DNA from: Streptomyces sp. 840.1
Lineage (GTDB): Bacteria > Actinomycetota > Actinomycetes > Streptomycetales > Streptomycetaceae
Reading direction: 5' to 3'
NCBI RefSeq assembly: GCF_003751445.1
Contig: NZ_RJUU01000001.1
Location: forward strand, 997,001-1,061,000
DNA length: 64,000 nt
The notes under the pieces were generated by a model. It had not been told where the DNA came from, made no database searches, and saw only the letters and a list, made by a program, of their open reading frames with translations. Below, piece after piece: positions 37,849 to 46,631 of the stretch (the stretch's first letter is position 1; every line of letters starts with the position of its first letter). Position numbers and translations under genes: made by a program.

Positions 37849-38673
37849 GTGAACGCATCAGTTATTCCGGACCACATCCAGGGCGACCCGCGCGCCGCCG
37901 CCGCCGACGCCGCCGCCCGCCTGCGCGAGCTGACCGGTGCCGAGACCCACGACGTCGCACTCGTGATGGGCTCCGGCTGGGCACCCGCGGGCGATGCGCT
38001 CGGCATCCCGGAGGCCGAGTTCCCGGTGACCGCACTGCCGGGCTTTCCCGCCCCCGCCGTCCAGGGGCACGGCGGCACCATCCGCTCGTACCTGATCGGC
38101 GAGAAGCGCGCCCTGGTCTTCCTGGGCCGCACGCACTTCTACGAGGGCCGCGGCGTCGCCGCCGTGGCGCACGGGGTGCGCACCGCCGTCGCGGCGGGCT
38201 GCGGGACCGTCGTCCTGACGAACGGCTGCGGCGGGCTGCGCGAGGGCATGCGCCCCGGGCAGCCGGTCCTGATCAGCGACCACATCAACCTCACGGCGGC
38301 GTCGCCGATCATCGGCGCCAACTTCGTCGACCTGACCGACCTGTACTCGCCGCGGCTGCGCGCGCTGTGCAAGGAGGTCGACGAGACCCTCGAAGAGGGC
38401 GTGTACGTGCAGTTCCCCGGCCCGCACTACGAGACGCCGGCCGAGATCAACATGGTCCGTGCGATGGGCGGCGACCTGGTCGGCATGTCCACCGTCCTGG
38501 AGGCCATCGCGGCCCGGGAGGCCGGGGCCGAGGTCCTGGGCATCTCCCTGGTGACGAACCTGGCCGCCGGGCTCAGCGGGGAGCCGCTGAACCACGCGGA
38601 GGTACTCCAGGCGGGCCGCGACTCCGCGACCCGGATGGGCTCGCTGCTGGCGCGCCTGCTGGACCGCATCTGA
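37849..38673 (+). CDS. punA: Purine nucleoside phosphorylase
   Basis: PNP cleaves purine nucleosides with phosphate into base and (deoxy)ribose-1-phosphate. The 274-aa trimeric-type enzyme shows the phosphate-binding [17 protein letters not shown] and the signature [11 protein letters not shown], with [14 protein letters not shown] and [21 protein letters not shown] later; Glu and Asn in these contact the purine. The GTG at 37849 has no ribosome site and lies seven bases from a -10 box, so a leaderless mRNA is likely. The mutase gene follows at 87 bp. Confidence 0.94.
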   Translation: MNASVIPDHIQGDPRAAAADAAARLRELTGAETHDVALVMGSGWAPAGDALGIPEAEFPVTALPGFPAPAVQGHGGTIRSYLIGEKRALVFLGRTHFYEGRGVAAVAHGVRTAVAAGCGTVVLTNGCGGLREGMRPGQPVLISDHINLTAASPIIGANFVDLTDLYSPRLRALCKEVDETLEEGVYVQFPGPHYETPAEINMVRAMGGDLVGMSTVLEAIAAREAGAEVLGISLVTNLAAGLSGEPLNHAEVLQAGRDSATRMGSLLARLLDRI

Positions 38674-38760
38674 GCGGCTGCCCCTCCCCGGCCCCCGGGC
38701 CCCCGCCCCCCGACAGCCGGAGGGGCTCGTTGCGCCCCACCCCCCGAAAGGCGGACCACC

Positions 38761-40404
38761 GTGACCACGCAGGACCTCATCGCGCGGGCCAGGACCTGGC
38801 TCGACGAGGACCCCGACCCCGAGACCCGCGAGGAGCTGGCCAAGCTCATCGAGACCGAGGACCTCGACGAGCTCGCCGGCCGCTTCGCCGGCACCCTCCA
38901 GTTCGGCACCGCGGGCCTGCGCGGTGAGCTGGGCGCCGGCCCGATGCGGATGAACCGCGCCGTCGTCATCCGCGCCGCCGCCGGGCTCGCCGCCTACCTG
39001 AAGGACCAGGGGCAGGCGGGCGGCCTCGTCGTCATCGGCTACGACGCCCGCTACAAGTCCACCGACTTCGCCCGCGACACCGCCGCTGTGATGACCGGCG
39101 CCGGACTGCGGGCTGCGGTGCTCCCCCGCCCGCTCCCCACCCCCGTACTCGCCTACGCCATAAGGCACCTGGGCGCCGTCGCGGGTGTGGAGGTGACCGC
39201 GAGCCACAATCCGCCCCGCGACAACGGCTACAAGGTCTACCTCGGCGACGGCTCACAGATCGTCCCCCCGGCGGACGGGGAGATCGCCGCCGCGATCGCT
39301 GCCGTCGGCCCGCTGGACACCGTGCCCCGCCCCGACGACGGCTGGGAGACCCTGGGCGAGGAGGTGCTGGATGCCTATCTGGCGCGTACGGACGCGGTCC
39401 TGGCCGCAGGCTCGCCCCGTACCGCCCGCGTCGTCTACACGGCCATGCACGGCGTCGGCACCTCGGTGCTCACCGCGGCCTTCGACCGGGCGGGCTTCCC
39501 CGCCCCGGTCCTCGTCGCCGAACAGGCGGAGCCGGACCCCGCGTTCCCCACCGTCGCCTTCCCCAACCCGGAAGAGCCCGGCGCGATGGATCTCGCCTTC
39601 GCCACCGCGCGCCGCTCGGACCCCGACCTGGTGATCGCCAACGACCCGGACGCCGACCGCTGCGCCGTCGCCGTCCCGGACCCGGCGGCCGAGGGCGGCT
39701 GGCGGATGCTGCGCGGCGACGAGGTCGGCGCGCTGCTCGCCGCGCACCTCGTCGGACGCGGTGTCACCGGTGTCTTCGCCGAGTCGATCGTCTCCTCGTC
39801 CCTGCTCGGCCGGATCGCCGGGAAGGCGGGCCTCGGCTACGAGGAGACGCTGACCGGCTTCAAGTGGATCGCCCGGGTGGACGGTCTGCGCTACGGCTAC
39901 GAGGAGGCGCTCGGCTACTGCGTCGACCCGGACGGGGTCCGCGACAAGGACGGCATCACCGCCGCGCTGCTCGTCGCCGAACTCGCCTCCGTACTCAAGG
40001 AGCGGGGCCGCACCCTGCTCGACCTGCTGGACGACCTCGCGGTCGAGCACGGGCTGCACGCGACGGACCAGCTGTCGGTGCGGGTCGAGGACCTGTCCCT
40101 CATCGCGGACGCCATGCGCCGGCTGCGCGAGCAGCCGCCGGCCGCACTCGCGGGCCTCGCCGTCACCTCGGCCGAGGACCTGTCGAACGGCACCGAACTG
40201 CTGCCGCCCACCGACGGGCTCCGCTACCGGCTGGAGGGCGCCCGGGTGATCGTCCGCCCGAGCGGCACCGAGCCCAAGCTCAAGTGCTACCTGGAGGTCG
40301 TGGTGCCGGTCGCCTCGGCCGACGGGCTGCACACGGCCCGCGCACGGGGCACGGAACTGCTCGAAGGCATCAAGCGGGACCTGGCGGCCGCCGCCGGGAT
40401 CTGA
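38761..40404 (+). CDS. Phosphohexomutase/phosphopentomutase (alpha-D-phosphohexomutase family)
   Basis: The 547-aa enzyme has the four-domain phosphohexomutase layout: catalytic phosphoserine S148 in [14 protein letters not shown], metal loop [14 protein letters not shown], sugar loop region [10 protein letters not shown], and the C-terminal phosphate-binding [14 protein letters not shown]. Members convert glucose-1-P/6-P, mannose-P or ribose-1-P/5-P. Placement after PNP suggests it isomerises (deoxy)ribose-1-phosphate to the 5-phosphate needed by DeoC. The GTG has AAAGGCGGA upstream. Confidence 0.9.
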   Translation: MTTQDLIARARTWLDEDPDPETREELAKLIETEDLDELAGRFAGTLQFGTAGLRGELGAGPMRMNRAVVIRAAAGLAAYLKDQGQAGGLVVIGYDARYKSTDFARDTAAVMTGAGLRAAVLPRPLPTPVLAYAIRHLGAVAGVEVTASHNPPRDNGYKVYLGDGSQIVPPADGEIAAAIAAVGPLDTVPRPDDGWETLGEEVLDAYLARTDAVLAAGSPRTARVVYTAMHGVGTSVLTAAFDRAGFPAPVLVAEQAEPDPAFPTVAFPNPEEPGAMDLAFATARRSDPDLVIANDPDADRCAVAVPDPAAEGGWRMLRGDEVGALLAAHLVGRGVTGVFAESIVSSSLLGRIAGKAGLGYEETLTGFKWIARVDGLRYGYEEALGYCVDPDGVRDKDGITAALLVAELASVLKERGRTLLDLLDDLAVEHGLHATDQLSVRVEDLSLIADAMRRLREQPPAALAGLAVTSAEDLSNGTELLPPTDGLRYRLEGARVIVRPSGTEPKLKCYLEVVVPVASADGLHTARARGTELLEGIKRDLAAAAGI

Positions 40405-40410
40405 GCCGGG

Positions 40411-40440
40411 AGGGGCGGCGGGAAGTCTCCCGCCGCCCCT
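40411..40440. terminator. Bidirectional hairpin terminator, mutase / pepP
   Basis: A perfect 13-bp stem (AGGGGCGGCGGGA and its complement) closes an AGTC loop between the convergent mutase and aminopeptidase genes. Confidence 0.87.
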
Positions 40441-40464
40441 CTGCGCTGTGTCCGTGCGCCCCGC

Positions 40465-41877
40465 TCAGCCGGCGAAGCGGGCCATCCACGCCTCGACGTC
40501 GCCGGCCGACCTCGGCAGGCCGCCGGACAGGTTCTCGTGGCCGTCCTCGGTGACGACCAGGTCGTCCTCGATCCGGACGCCGATGCCGCGCCACTCCTCG
40601 GGGACGGTGAGGTCGTCCGGCTGGAAGTACAGGCCGGGCTCGACGGTGAGCACCATGCCCGGCTCCAGCACGCCGTCGACGTACGCCTCGTTCCGGGCGT
40701 GCGCGCAGTCGTGGACGTCCAGGCCGAGCATGTGCCCGGTGCCCGCCATGGTGAAGCGGCGCTGGAGGCCGAGTTCGTACGCGCGCTCGGCCGGGCCCTC
40801 GATGAAGCCCCACTCGACCAGCCGGGCCGCGAGGTGGCGCTGGGACGCCTCGTGGAAGTCCCGGTAGGCGGCCCCCGGCTTCACGGCGGCCATGCCCGCC
40901 TCCTGGGCCTCGTACACCGCGTCGTACACCTTGCGCTGCAGGGGGGTGAAGGTGCCGTTGATCGGGAGCGTGCGCGTGACGTCGGCGGTGTAGAGGGTGT
41001 GGGTCTCCACGCCCGCGTCGAGCAGGAGCAGGTCGCCGGGGCGTACGGGGCCGTCGTTGTCGGTCCAGTGCATGATCGTGGCGTGCTCGCCGGCCGCGCA
41101 GATCGAGCCGTAGCCGACGGCGTTGCCCTCCAGGCGGGCGCGGCGGAAGAAGGTGCCCTCGATCCACCGCTCGGACGAGGCGACGGCGCGGGAGAGCTCA
41201 CCGATGACGTCGGTGAATCCGCGCACGGTGGAGTCGACGGCCTTGCGGAGCTCGGTGATCTCCCAGGCGTCCTTGACGAGGCGGAGGTCGCTGAGCGCCT
41301 CCTCCAGTTCGGCGTCGCGCTCCTCGTCGGTGGTGACGGCGTCTTCCAGGGACGGGTCGATGCCCCGGACGATCCGGGTCGGCGCGCCGGTGGCCGCGGC
41401 CAGGGTGTCGGCGGCCGTGCGGACGTCGCGGCAGGGCAGGCCCAGTACCCGCTCCGACTCCGCGAGCGAGCGGCGCCGGCCCATCCACAGCTCCGCCGTG
41501 GGACCGGTCCAGAACTCGTCGTTGTCCCGGCTGTCGCGGGGCAGCTGGAAGCAGTAGGCGTCGTGGCCGCCGTCCGCGCGGGGTTCGAGGACGAGGGCGC
41601 CGTCCCGGGCCAGGTCGCCGGCCATGTGCGCGTAGCCGGTGTAGGGCCGGAACGCGTAGCCGTCGTCGTTGGAGCGGACCTTGAGGTTCCCCGAGGGGAT
41701 CACGAGGCGCTCGCCCGGGAAGCGCGCGGAGAGCGCGGCGCGGCGGACGGCGGCGTGCGGGGCCTGCTCGCCGAGCTGGAGGTCGTGCCGCTCGGTGTCC
41801 GCCCAGCCCGTCCGCATCAGGGCGGACAGTTCCTCGGAGATCCCTGTGTAGAGACGGTTCTTCCGGCCTTTCGCCAC
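40465..41877 (-). CDS. pepP: Xaa-Pro aminopeptidase
   Basis: PepP removes N-terminal residues next to proline using two Mn ions. The 470-aa cytoplasmic protein has an N-terminal non-catalytic domain and the pita-bread fold C-terminal half with metal ligands in [20 protein letters not shown] (Asp pair), [12 protein letters not shown] (His), [10 protein letters not shown] (Glu) and [11 protein letters not shown] (Glu). I chose the GTG at 41877 because GGAAGAGG lies nine bases upstream; a GTG three codons earlier would sit too close. It is divergent from the helix-turn-helix gene. Confidence 0.92.
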   Translation of the reverse strand: MAKGRKNRLYTGISEELSALMRTGWADTERHDLQLGEQAPHAAVRRAALSARFPGERLVIPSGNLKVRSNDDGYAFRPYTGYAHMAGDLARDGALVLEPRADGGHDAYCFQLPRDSRDNDEFWTGPTAELWMGRRRSLAESERVLGLPCRDVRTAADTLAAATGAPTRIVRGIDPSLEDAVTTDEERDAELEEALSDLRLVKDAWEITELRKAVDSTVRGFTDVIGELSRAVASSERWIEGTFFRRARLEGNAVGYGSICAAGEHATIMHWTDNDGPVRPGDLLLLDAGVETHTLYTADVTRTLPINGTFTPLQRKVYDAVYEAQEAGMAAVKPGAAYRDFHEASQRHLAARLVEWGFIEGPAERAYELGLQRRFTMAGTGHMLGLDVHDCAHARNEAYVDGVLEPGMVLTVEPGLYFQPDDLTVPEEWRGIGVRIEDDLVVTEDGHENLSGGLPRSAGDVEAWMARFAG

Positions 41878-42068
41878 GTCGTGCACCCTCTTCCGGTGGT
41901 TTCCTCGGCGGCGAGGGACGTGCCGGCCCGGTGCGGCCGGGCCGCCCTCGCTGCCGCCGGTCGTCGGCGGCATCCGGACGCTATCGCCCACCGATGGCCC
42001 CCGGGGCCAAGGAGTGCCACTGGCACGGATCGGCCATGCGCCGGCCGGGCCCGTTGGACAATGGGGGC

Positions 42069-43052
42069 ATGACGAACGAGAAGCTCGGTGCGGCTCTGCG
42101 GCTCCTCGGGCTCGGTCACCCGGCGGCCGAGGTCTATCTCGCGCTCCTGGGCCTGGCCCCCGCGCCCCTGGCCGCCGTCGGCGAGGCGGCCGGCCTGGCG
42201 GGCCCGGAGCTCGACGCGGCGTACGGCGCGCTGGTCGACGCCGGTCTGGCCAGCGCCGCCGGGGAGGACGGGGACGTGGTGGCCCCGGTGCCGCCGGCCG
42301 CGGGCCTGGAGATCCTCGCCCGGCGCCGGGCGAGCGAGGTCGAGGCGTCGCGCATCGCCGTCGGGGGCGCGTTCGACTCGTTCCGGCGTCAGCGGCTGGC
42401 GGCGTACAACGACCACCTCGTCGAGGTCGTCACCGGCGACGCCGTCGGCCCCAGGATCCGCCGGGCCTGGGCGAGCGCCCGCGAGCAGATCCGCCAGTTC
42501 GAGTCACCGCCGTACTTCCCGCTGCCCGCCGCCACGGACGACGCGCTGGCCACCCTGGCGCGCGGTGTCACACAGCGCGTCGTGTACTCGCGGGAGTCAC
42601 TGGAGCACCCGGGCCATCTGAAGGACGTCATCGAACCGTGCGTCAACGCCGGTGAACAGGCCAGGGTGCTGCCGTCCGTGCCGGTCAAGCTCGTGATCAT
42701 CGACGACGCGTACGCGCTCGTGTCGCTGTCGATCAAGGAGGCCGATGTGCACAACACCATGCTGGTCGTGCAGCCGTGCGGACTGCTCTCCGCGCTCATC
42801 GCCCTGTTCGAGCAGTCCTGGCGCAACGCCCTCCCCTTCCACGGCTCCACCGCCCGCCCCGGCGGCCTCCCGCCCGCCGACCGCCGCCTCCTGTGGCTCC
42901 TGGCGGGCGGCGCGAGCGATGAGGCCGTCACCCGCGAACTGGGCATCAGCCGCCGCACGCTGTTCCGCCGCATCCAGGTCCTGATGGCCCGCCTGGGCGC
43001 CGCCAACCGCTTCCAGCTGGCCCTGCAGGCCCAGCGCAACGGCTGGCTGTGA
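42069..43052 (+). CDS. TrmB-like/LuxR-type helix-turn-helix regulator
   Basis: The 327-aa protein has a winged helix-like N-terminus (GHPAAEVYLALLGLAPAPLAA, as in TrmB), a middle domain with PLD-like TrmB features (RVVYSRESLEHPGHL, VKLVIIDDAYALVSL) and a C-terminal LuxR-type helix-turn-helix (LLAGGASDEAVTRELGISRRT, then LFRRIQVLMARLGA). Such proteins are abundant in Streptomyces and largely uncharacterised. It ends about 50 bp before the PIN toxin island on the opposite strand. Confidence 0.85.
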   Translation: MTNEKLGAALRLLGLGHPAAEVYLALLGLAPAPLAAVGEAAGLAGPELDAAYGALVDAGLASAAGEDGDVVAPVPPAAGLEILARRRASEVEASRIAVGGAFDSFRRQRLAAYNDHLVEVVTGDAVGPRIRRAWASAREQIRQFESPPYFPLPAATDDALATLARGVTQRVVYSRESLEHPGHLKDVIEPCVNAGEQARVLPSVPVKLVIIDDAYALVSLSIKEADVHNTMLVVQPCGLLSALIALFEQSWRNALPFHGSTARPGGLPPADRRLLWLLAGGASDEAVTRELGISRRTLFRRIQVLMARLGAANRFQLALQAQRNGWL

Positions 43053-43103
43053 GGGGCGGGTCCAGTCCGCCGCGACGCTGCACGGGGATTCTGGACAGGC
43101 CCT
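43053..43103. repeat. Insertion-element remnant with AGGGCCTGTCC end
   Basis: On the minus strand the sequence TAGGGCCTGTCC starts in the PIN-gene stop codon; GTCCAG at 43060 and CTGGAC at 43091 form an inner dyad. The same AGGGCCTGTCC occurs inverted at 44671-44681 inside the broken nucleotidyltransferase gene. Confidence 0.5.
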
Positions 43104-43665
43104 AAATACCTGCTCGCAATTCGGCGGCCGACTTCACCAGCCCGTCGCGTTCCAGACGCTCCAGGACATCGCCAGGCACTCCAGGGGGATTGCGCCAGCT
43201 GTCCGCGATCTGCTGGATACACGCGAAAACCCGGCCACGGTCGAGGTCCAACTGTGCCCGCACGAAATCGTCCGGATGAATCGCGTCAATGCCCCACGGC
43301 GCCAGCGCCTCCGCCGGAAAATCCTTGAGATTCCGCGTGACGATCAGCTGAGCACCGGCCCTGACAGCTGCCGCGAGGACATGACGATCGTCGGGGTCCG
43401 GAACCTCACACACCGGCTCCAGTCTCTCGAAATCCACCACCAGCCAGTCCCGAACAGCACGCTTCATGAGGACACGCGTGCGGTCCAACTTCTCCGTCCG
43501 AAGGTCCGGGCGGTTCTTGGCGAGGTTGTCGAAGACCTCGTCAAGGATCCGCTCACTCCACTTGGCCTGCACGAGTCCCGCCGCACCTATCCGAATCAGG
43601 AGATCACGCAAGGTGCTGGGATACAGGACACACGCGTCGACACAACCGTGAACGGCATCGGTCAG
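43102..43665 (-). CDS. PIN-domain toxin, probable CTG start
   Basis: The 187-aa protein has a PIN ribonuclease fold with the acidic residues D10 (GCVDACVLYPS), E43 (ILDEVFD), D93 (PDPDDRH) and D115 (RNLKDFP). These ligand a metal for RNA cleavage. No ATG, GTG or TTG lies early enough to include D10; the only in-frame start-like codon is CTG at 43665, in a CTGA overlap with the antitoxin stop. A TTG 18 codons later would remove the first catalytic Asp. The pair looks like a VapBC-related toxin-antitoxin operon with an excisionase-type antitoxin first. Confidence 0.82.
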   Translation of the reverse strand: MTDAVHGCVDACVLYPSTLRDLLIRIGAAGLVQAKWSERILDEVFDNLAKNRPDLRTEKLDRTRVLMKRAVRDWLVVDFERLEPVCEVPDPDDRHVLAAAVRAGAQLIVTRNLKDFPAEALAPWGIDAIHPDDFVRAQLDLDRGRVFACIQQIADSWRNPPGVPGDVLERLERDGLVKSAAELRAGI

Positions 43666-44114
43666 ATCAGTCCCATGTCCTGGTTGAGCGCCGTCAGTTC
43701 GTCGGCGGCCTGCCTGCGCCGACGGTCATCGGCGCGCTGATACGCCGCGAGGGAGTGGGCCTTGATCCTCCGGTGCGTCCCGACCTTACGGAACTCGATC
43801 TCTCCCGCTTCCAGGAGACCGATCAGGAAAGGGCGCGACACATTGAGCATGTCCGCCGCCTGCTGCGTGGTCAGTTCGGCGTGATCGGGCACGATCGACA
43901 CTGCCCGCCCAGCCGCCATGTGCCCGAGGATCGTGGCGAACATCTCGAACGCCTCGCGCGGGATCTCCACCGTGTCGGCCTCGATGAGCACCGGAATGTC
44001 ATCGCTCACGCCACTGTGCCGGGACAGTGCGTCACGCACGGCGTCGACTGCCCTCCCTGCGGATTCAACGCTCTCACGGCGGGGCTCCTGAGCACTGGAA
44101 ACCTTTATGGACAT
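43662..44114 (-). CDS. Excisionase-family (HTH_17) antitoxin
   Basis: The 150-aa protein has an N-terminal dimerisation-like part (VDAVRDALSRHSGVSDDIPV) and a MerR/excisionase helix-turn-helix (ELTTQQAADMLNVSRPFLIG, then GEIEFRKVGTHRRIKAHSL). Such antitoxins often precede PIN toxins and repress their own promoter. GAGGAG precedes the ATG by about nine bases. The promoter region before it is AT-richer (CGAGTATCCGAAATATTCGA) than the neighbourhood. The toxin start overlaps its stop by four bases. Confidence 0.85.
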   Translation of the reverse strand: MSIKVSSAQEPRRESVESAGRAVDAVRDALSRHSGVSDDIPVLIEADTVEIPREAFEMFATILGHMAAGRAVSIVPDHAELTTQQAADMLNVSRPFLIGLLEAGEIEFRKVGTHRRIKAHSLAAYQRADDRRRRQAADELTALNQDMGLI

Positions 44115-44262
44115 ATCTCTCAGCTCCTCGCGTCACACCCGAATGCGAGTATCCGAAATATTCGAAGCAAACGCAACATCTGAATCGCGTGTGGCGCGCA
44201 GCGAACGGGGGCCGTCTTCGGTCCCCCCGCTACGCACCCCATCCCCGCGGTACGCATGGGCG

Positions 44263-44860
44263 ATGACCGGCCGGCCGGCTCTGGACGAACAGCGCGTGGC
44301 GCTCAAGTCCGCGCTCTCCCGTATCGACGTCCTGTTGGAGGTTGCCGGGGCGGGCCGCGGGGCTGGGGCTGCCCGGCTGGTACCTGACCGCAGGGTGCCT
44401 CTTCCAAGCCGTGTGGAACGCCGTCACCTACCGGGCTCCCACACACGGGATCAAGGACTACGACGTCTTCTACTTCGACGACGGCGACCTGTCGTGGGAG
44501 GTCGAGGACGCCGCGATCCGGGCGGGCCGAGAGGCGTTCGCCGGTCTTGCCGCCGAGGTCGAGATCCGGAACGAGGCGCGGGTCCATCTCTGGTACGCGG
44601 AGAAGTTCGGCGTCCCGCACACCTCGGCCGAGTCGGCCATCGACTGCTTCGCCGCCACCACCTGCTGCCCAGGGCCTGTCCGGCGGCAGCCGGCGGGTCT
44701 ACGCGCCGCACGGGCTGTCCGACGTGTTCAACCTCGTCGTGCGCCCGAATCCGGTGCTCGCTCCGCAGGAGGTGTACGAGACGAAGAGCGCCCGCCGGCG
44801 GCAGGCGTGGCCCGAGCTGACCGTGCTCGACTGGCCGGCAGCAGGGCCGCCCCTCACCGT
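44263..44860 (+). pseudogene. Broken nucleotidyltransferase-fold gene, two frameshifts
   Basis: Three frames together give a nucleotidyltransferase (NTP_transf_6-like) protein: ALDEQRVALKSALSRIDVLLEV in frame 1 up to about 44340, GLGLPGWYLTAGCLFQAVWN through DYDVFYFDD and RVHLWYAEKFGVP to FAATTCC in frame 2 up to about 44670, then RVYAPHGLSDVFNLVVRPNP and WPELTVLDWPA in frame 3. The first shift is in a GC-rich run near 44340, the second at an AGGGCCTGTCCGG motif. Without an in-frame stop after the family end, the tail is also eroded. The family conserves GLPGWYLTAGC and KDYDVFYFD. Confidence 0.8.
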
Positions 44861-44893
44861 GACCGGCGGGTCACCCCGGCCCGAAGCGTCCGC

Positions 44894-45532
44894 TCAGCCC
44901 GTCGCGCCCAGCACCACCAGGAGCACCGCGCCCACGGCTGCCGGTGCGATGACCTCGTACGCCCAGCGCACCGAGGCGACGACGTCGCCCGCCACGGGCT
45001 TGTCGCCCGCGCGTTCGGCCAGTTCGCGCAGGTCCACCACGGTCTGGTCGGCGCCCGCGGTCAGTGCCTTGGTGGCGCGGACGTCGGCGGTCACCGATGT
45101 CCGGCCGTACGGGTCGTCCGTCGCCTGGCGGGACTGGAGGCGGGCGGCCTTCTTGCGCCGGCGCAGGGAGACCGGGACCGCCCAGAGCTGGTACTTCGTG
45201 CCGGCCTGCGTGAACAGCTCGCTGGAGTAGCCCGCGCGCACGTTCGCCACGTCGGTCCACGGCAGCGTGATCGTGCGGAACGGGTTGCGGATCCGGATGC
45301 GCCGGTCGTTGGCGAACACCACCGGGCGCACGGTGAAGGCGATCACCAGGGGGACCACGGTCAGCAGCCCGGCCAGTGCCAGCCACGGCACCCGGCCCTC
45401 GCCCCGGATCGCGGCGTCCAGGCCGATCCAGAGGATGAGCAGGAGCAGCAGGGCGCCCCCGACCAGCCCGGCGGGCGACCGGAAGGTCCGGTCGGCGTAA
45501 GTGGGCTCGGCGGGTGGCGTGGGGCTCGTCAT
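44894..45532 (-). CDS. PH-domain membrane protein
   Basis: The 212-aa protein has two adjacent N-terminal transmembrane helices (AGLVGGALLLLLILWIGLDA and WLALAGLLTVVPLVIAFTV), a bacterial PH-like domain of about 80 residues (VVFANDRRIRIRNPFRTITL, then WTDVANVRAGYSSELFT) and a third helix at the end. Bacterial PH-domain proteins of this type occur in pairs or alone; function is unknown. The ATG at 45532 is divergent from deoC, so the gap also holds the deoC operator. Confidence 0.87.
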   Translation of the reverse strand: MTSPTPPAEPTYADRTFRSPAGLVGGALLLLLILWIGLDAAIRGEGRVPWLALAGLLTVVPLVIAFTVRPVVFANDRRIRIRNPFRTITLPWTDVANVRAGYSSELFTQAGTKYQLWAVPVSLRRRKKAARLQSRQATDDPYGRTSVTADVRATKALTAGADQTVVDLRELAERAGDKPVAGDVVASVRWAYEVIAPAAVGAVLLVVLGATG

Positions 45533-45647
45533 GAGCCCGATTCTGCCTGACAGGCGCAAGGGATGCGGGGGCGGCTTCCCGACCGCCGGGGGCACGGCGC
45601 CGCGGAGCCGGGCGATACGCGAACGGCATGGGCCCCTGTACAGGCCG

Positions 45648-45659
45648 CTACGCGCGTAG
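45648..45659. promoter_or_regulatory. CTACGCGCGTAG operator upstream of deoC
   Basis: The 12-bp palindrome is separated by one base from a TATGCT -10-like box (45661-45666) that lies six bases before the GTG of deoC. A second palindrome, CCTGTACAGG, lies just upstream at 45635-45644, in the expected -35 zone. Confidence 0.75.
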
Positions 45660-45672
45660 ATATGCTCATCTG

Positions 45673-46626
45673 GTGACCATGCCCACCACTGCACCTTCAT
45701 TCGTCGACGCGACGGCGTCCGACAGTGCGCTGCGCCGCTTCCTGCACGGGCTGCCCGGCGTCGACGCCGTCGGCCTCGAAGCGCGCGCCGCCTCGCTCGG
45801 AACCCGTTCGATCAAGACGACGGCCAAGGCGTACGCCATCGACCTCGCCATTTCGATGATCGACCTGACGACGCTGGAAGGCGCGGACACCCCGGGCAAG
45901 GTCCGGGCGCTCGCCGCCAAGGCCGTCAATCCCGATCCCACCGACCGCACGTCGCCGCGCACCGCCGCCGTCTGCGTCTATCCCGACATGGCGGCGACCG
46001 CGGTCGCCGCCCTGGCCGGCTCCGGCGTGAAGGTGGCGTCCGTCGCGACGGCCTTCCCGGCCGGCCGTGCCGCGCTCGACGTGAAGCTCGCGGACGTCCG
46101 CGACGCGGTGGCCGCCGGGGCCGACGAGATCGACATGGTGATCGACCGGGGCGCCTTCCTCTCCGGCCGCTATCTGAAGGTCTACGAGGAGATCCTCGCC
46201 GTGAAGGCGGAGTGCGGCTCGGCCCGGCTGAAGGTGATCTTCGAGACCGGCGAGCTGTCCACGTACGACAACATCCGGCGGGCCTCCTGGCTCGGGATGC
46301 TGGCGGGCGCGGACTTCATCAAGACGTCGACCGGCAAGGTCGGGGTCAACGCCACCCCCGCGAACACCCTGCTGATGCTGGAGGCGGTGCGTGACTTCCG
46401 GGCGCAGACCGGCGTCCAGATCGGCGTGAAGCCGGCCGGCGGCATCCGCACCTCCAAGGACGCGGTCAAGTTCCTGGTTCTGGTGAACGAGACGGCGGGC
46501 GAGGACTGGCTGGACAACCACTGGTTCCGCTTCGGCGCCTCCAGCCTGCTGAACGACCTGCTGATGCAGCGCCAGAAGCTCAGCACCGGCCGTTACTCCG
46601 GCCCCGATTACGTGACGGTGGACTGA
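45673..46626 (+). CDS. deoC: Deoxyribose-phosphate aldolase
   Basis: DeoC splits 2-deoxyribose-5-phosphate into acetaldehyde and glyceraldehyde-3-phosphate. The 317-aa protein has the DeoC TIM barrel with the Schiff-base lysine in FIKTSTGKVGVNA, the proton-relay lysine in VKPAGGIRTSKDA and the DMVIDRGAFLSG strand. The start at GTG 45673 (VTMPTT) or ATG 45679 is uncertain, but both lie close to the -10 box, so the mRNA is likely leaderless. An aldehyde dehydrogenase gene follows at five bp and can remove acetaldehyde. Confidence 0.94.
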   Translation: MTMPTTAPSFVDATASDSALRRFLHGLPGVDAVGLEARAASLGTRSIKTTAKAYAIDLAISMIDLTTLEGADTPGKVRALAAKAVNPDPTDRTSPRTAAVCVYPDMAATAVAALAGSGVKVASVATAFPAGRAALDVKLADVRDAVAAGADEIDMVIDRGAFLSGRYLKVYEEILAVKAECGSARLKVIFETGELSTYDNIRRASWLGMLAGADFIKTSTGKVGVNATPANTLLMLEAVRDFRAQTGVQIGVKPAGGIRTSKDAVKFLVLVNETAGEDWLDNHWFRFGASSLLNDLLMQRQKLSTGRYSGPDYVTVD

Positions 46627-46631
46627 TACCC

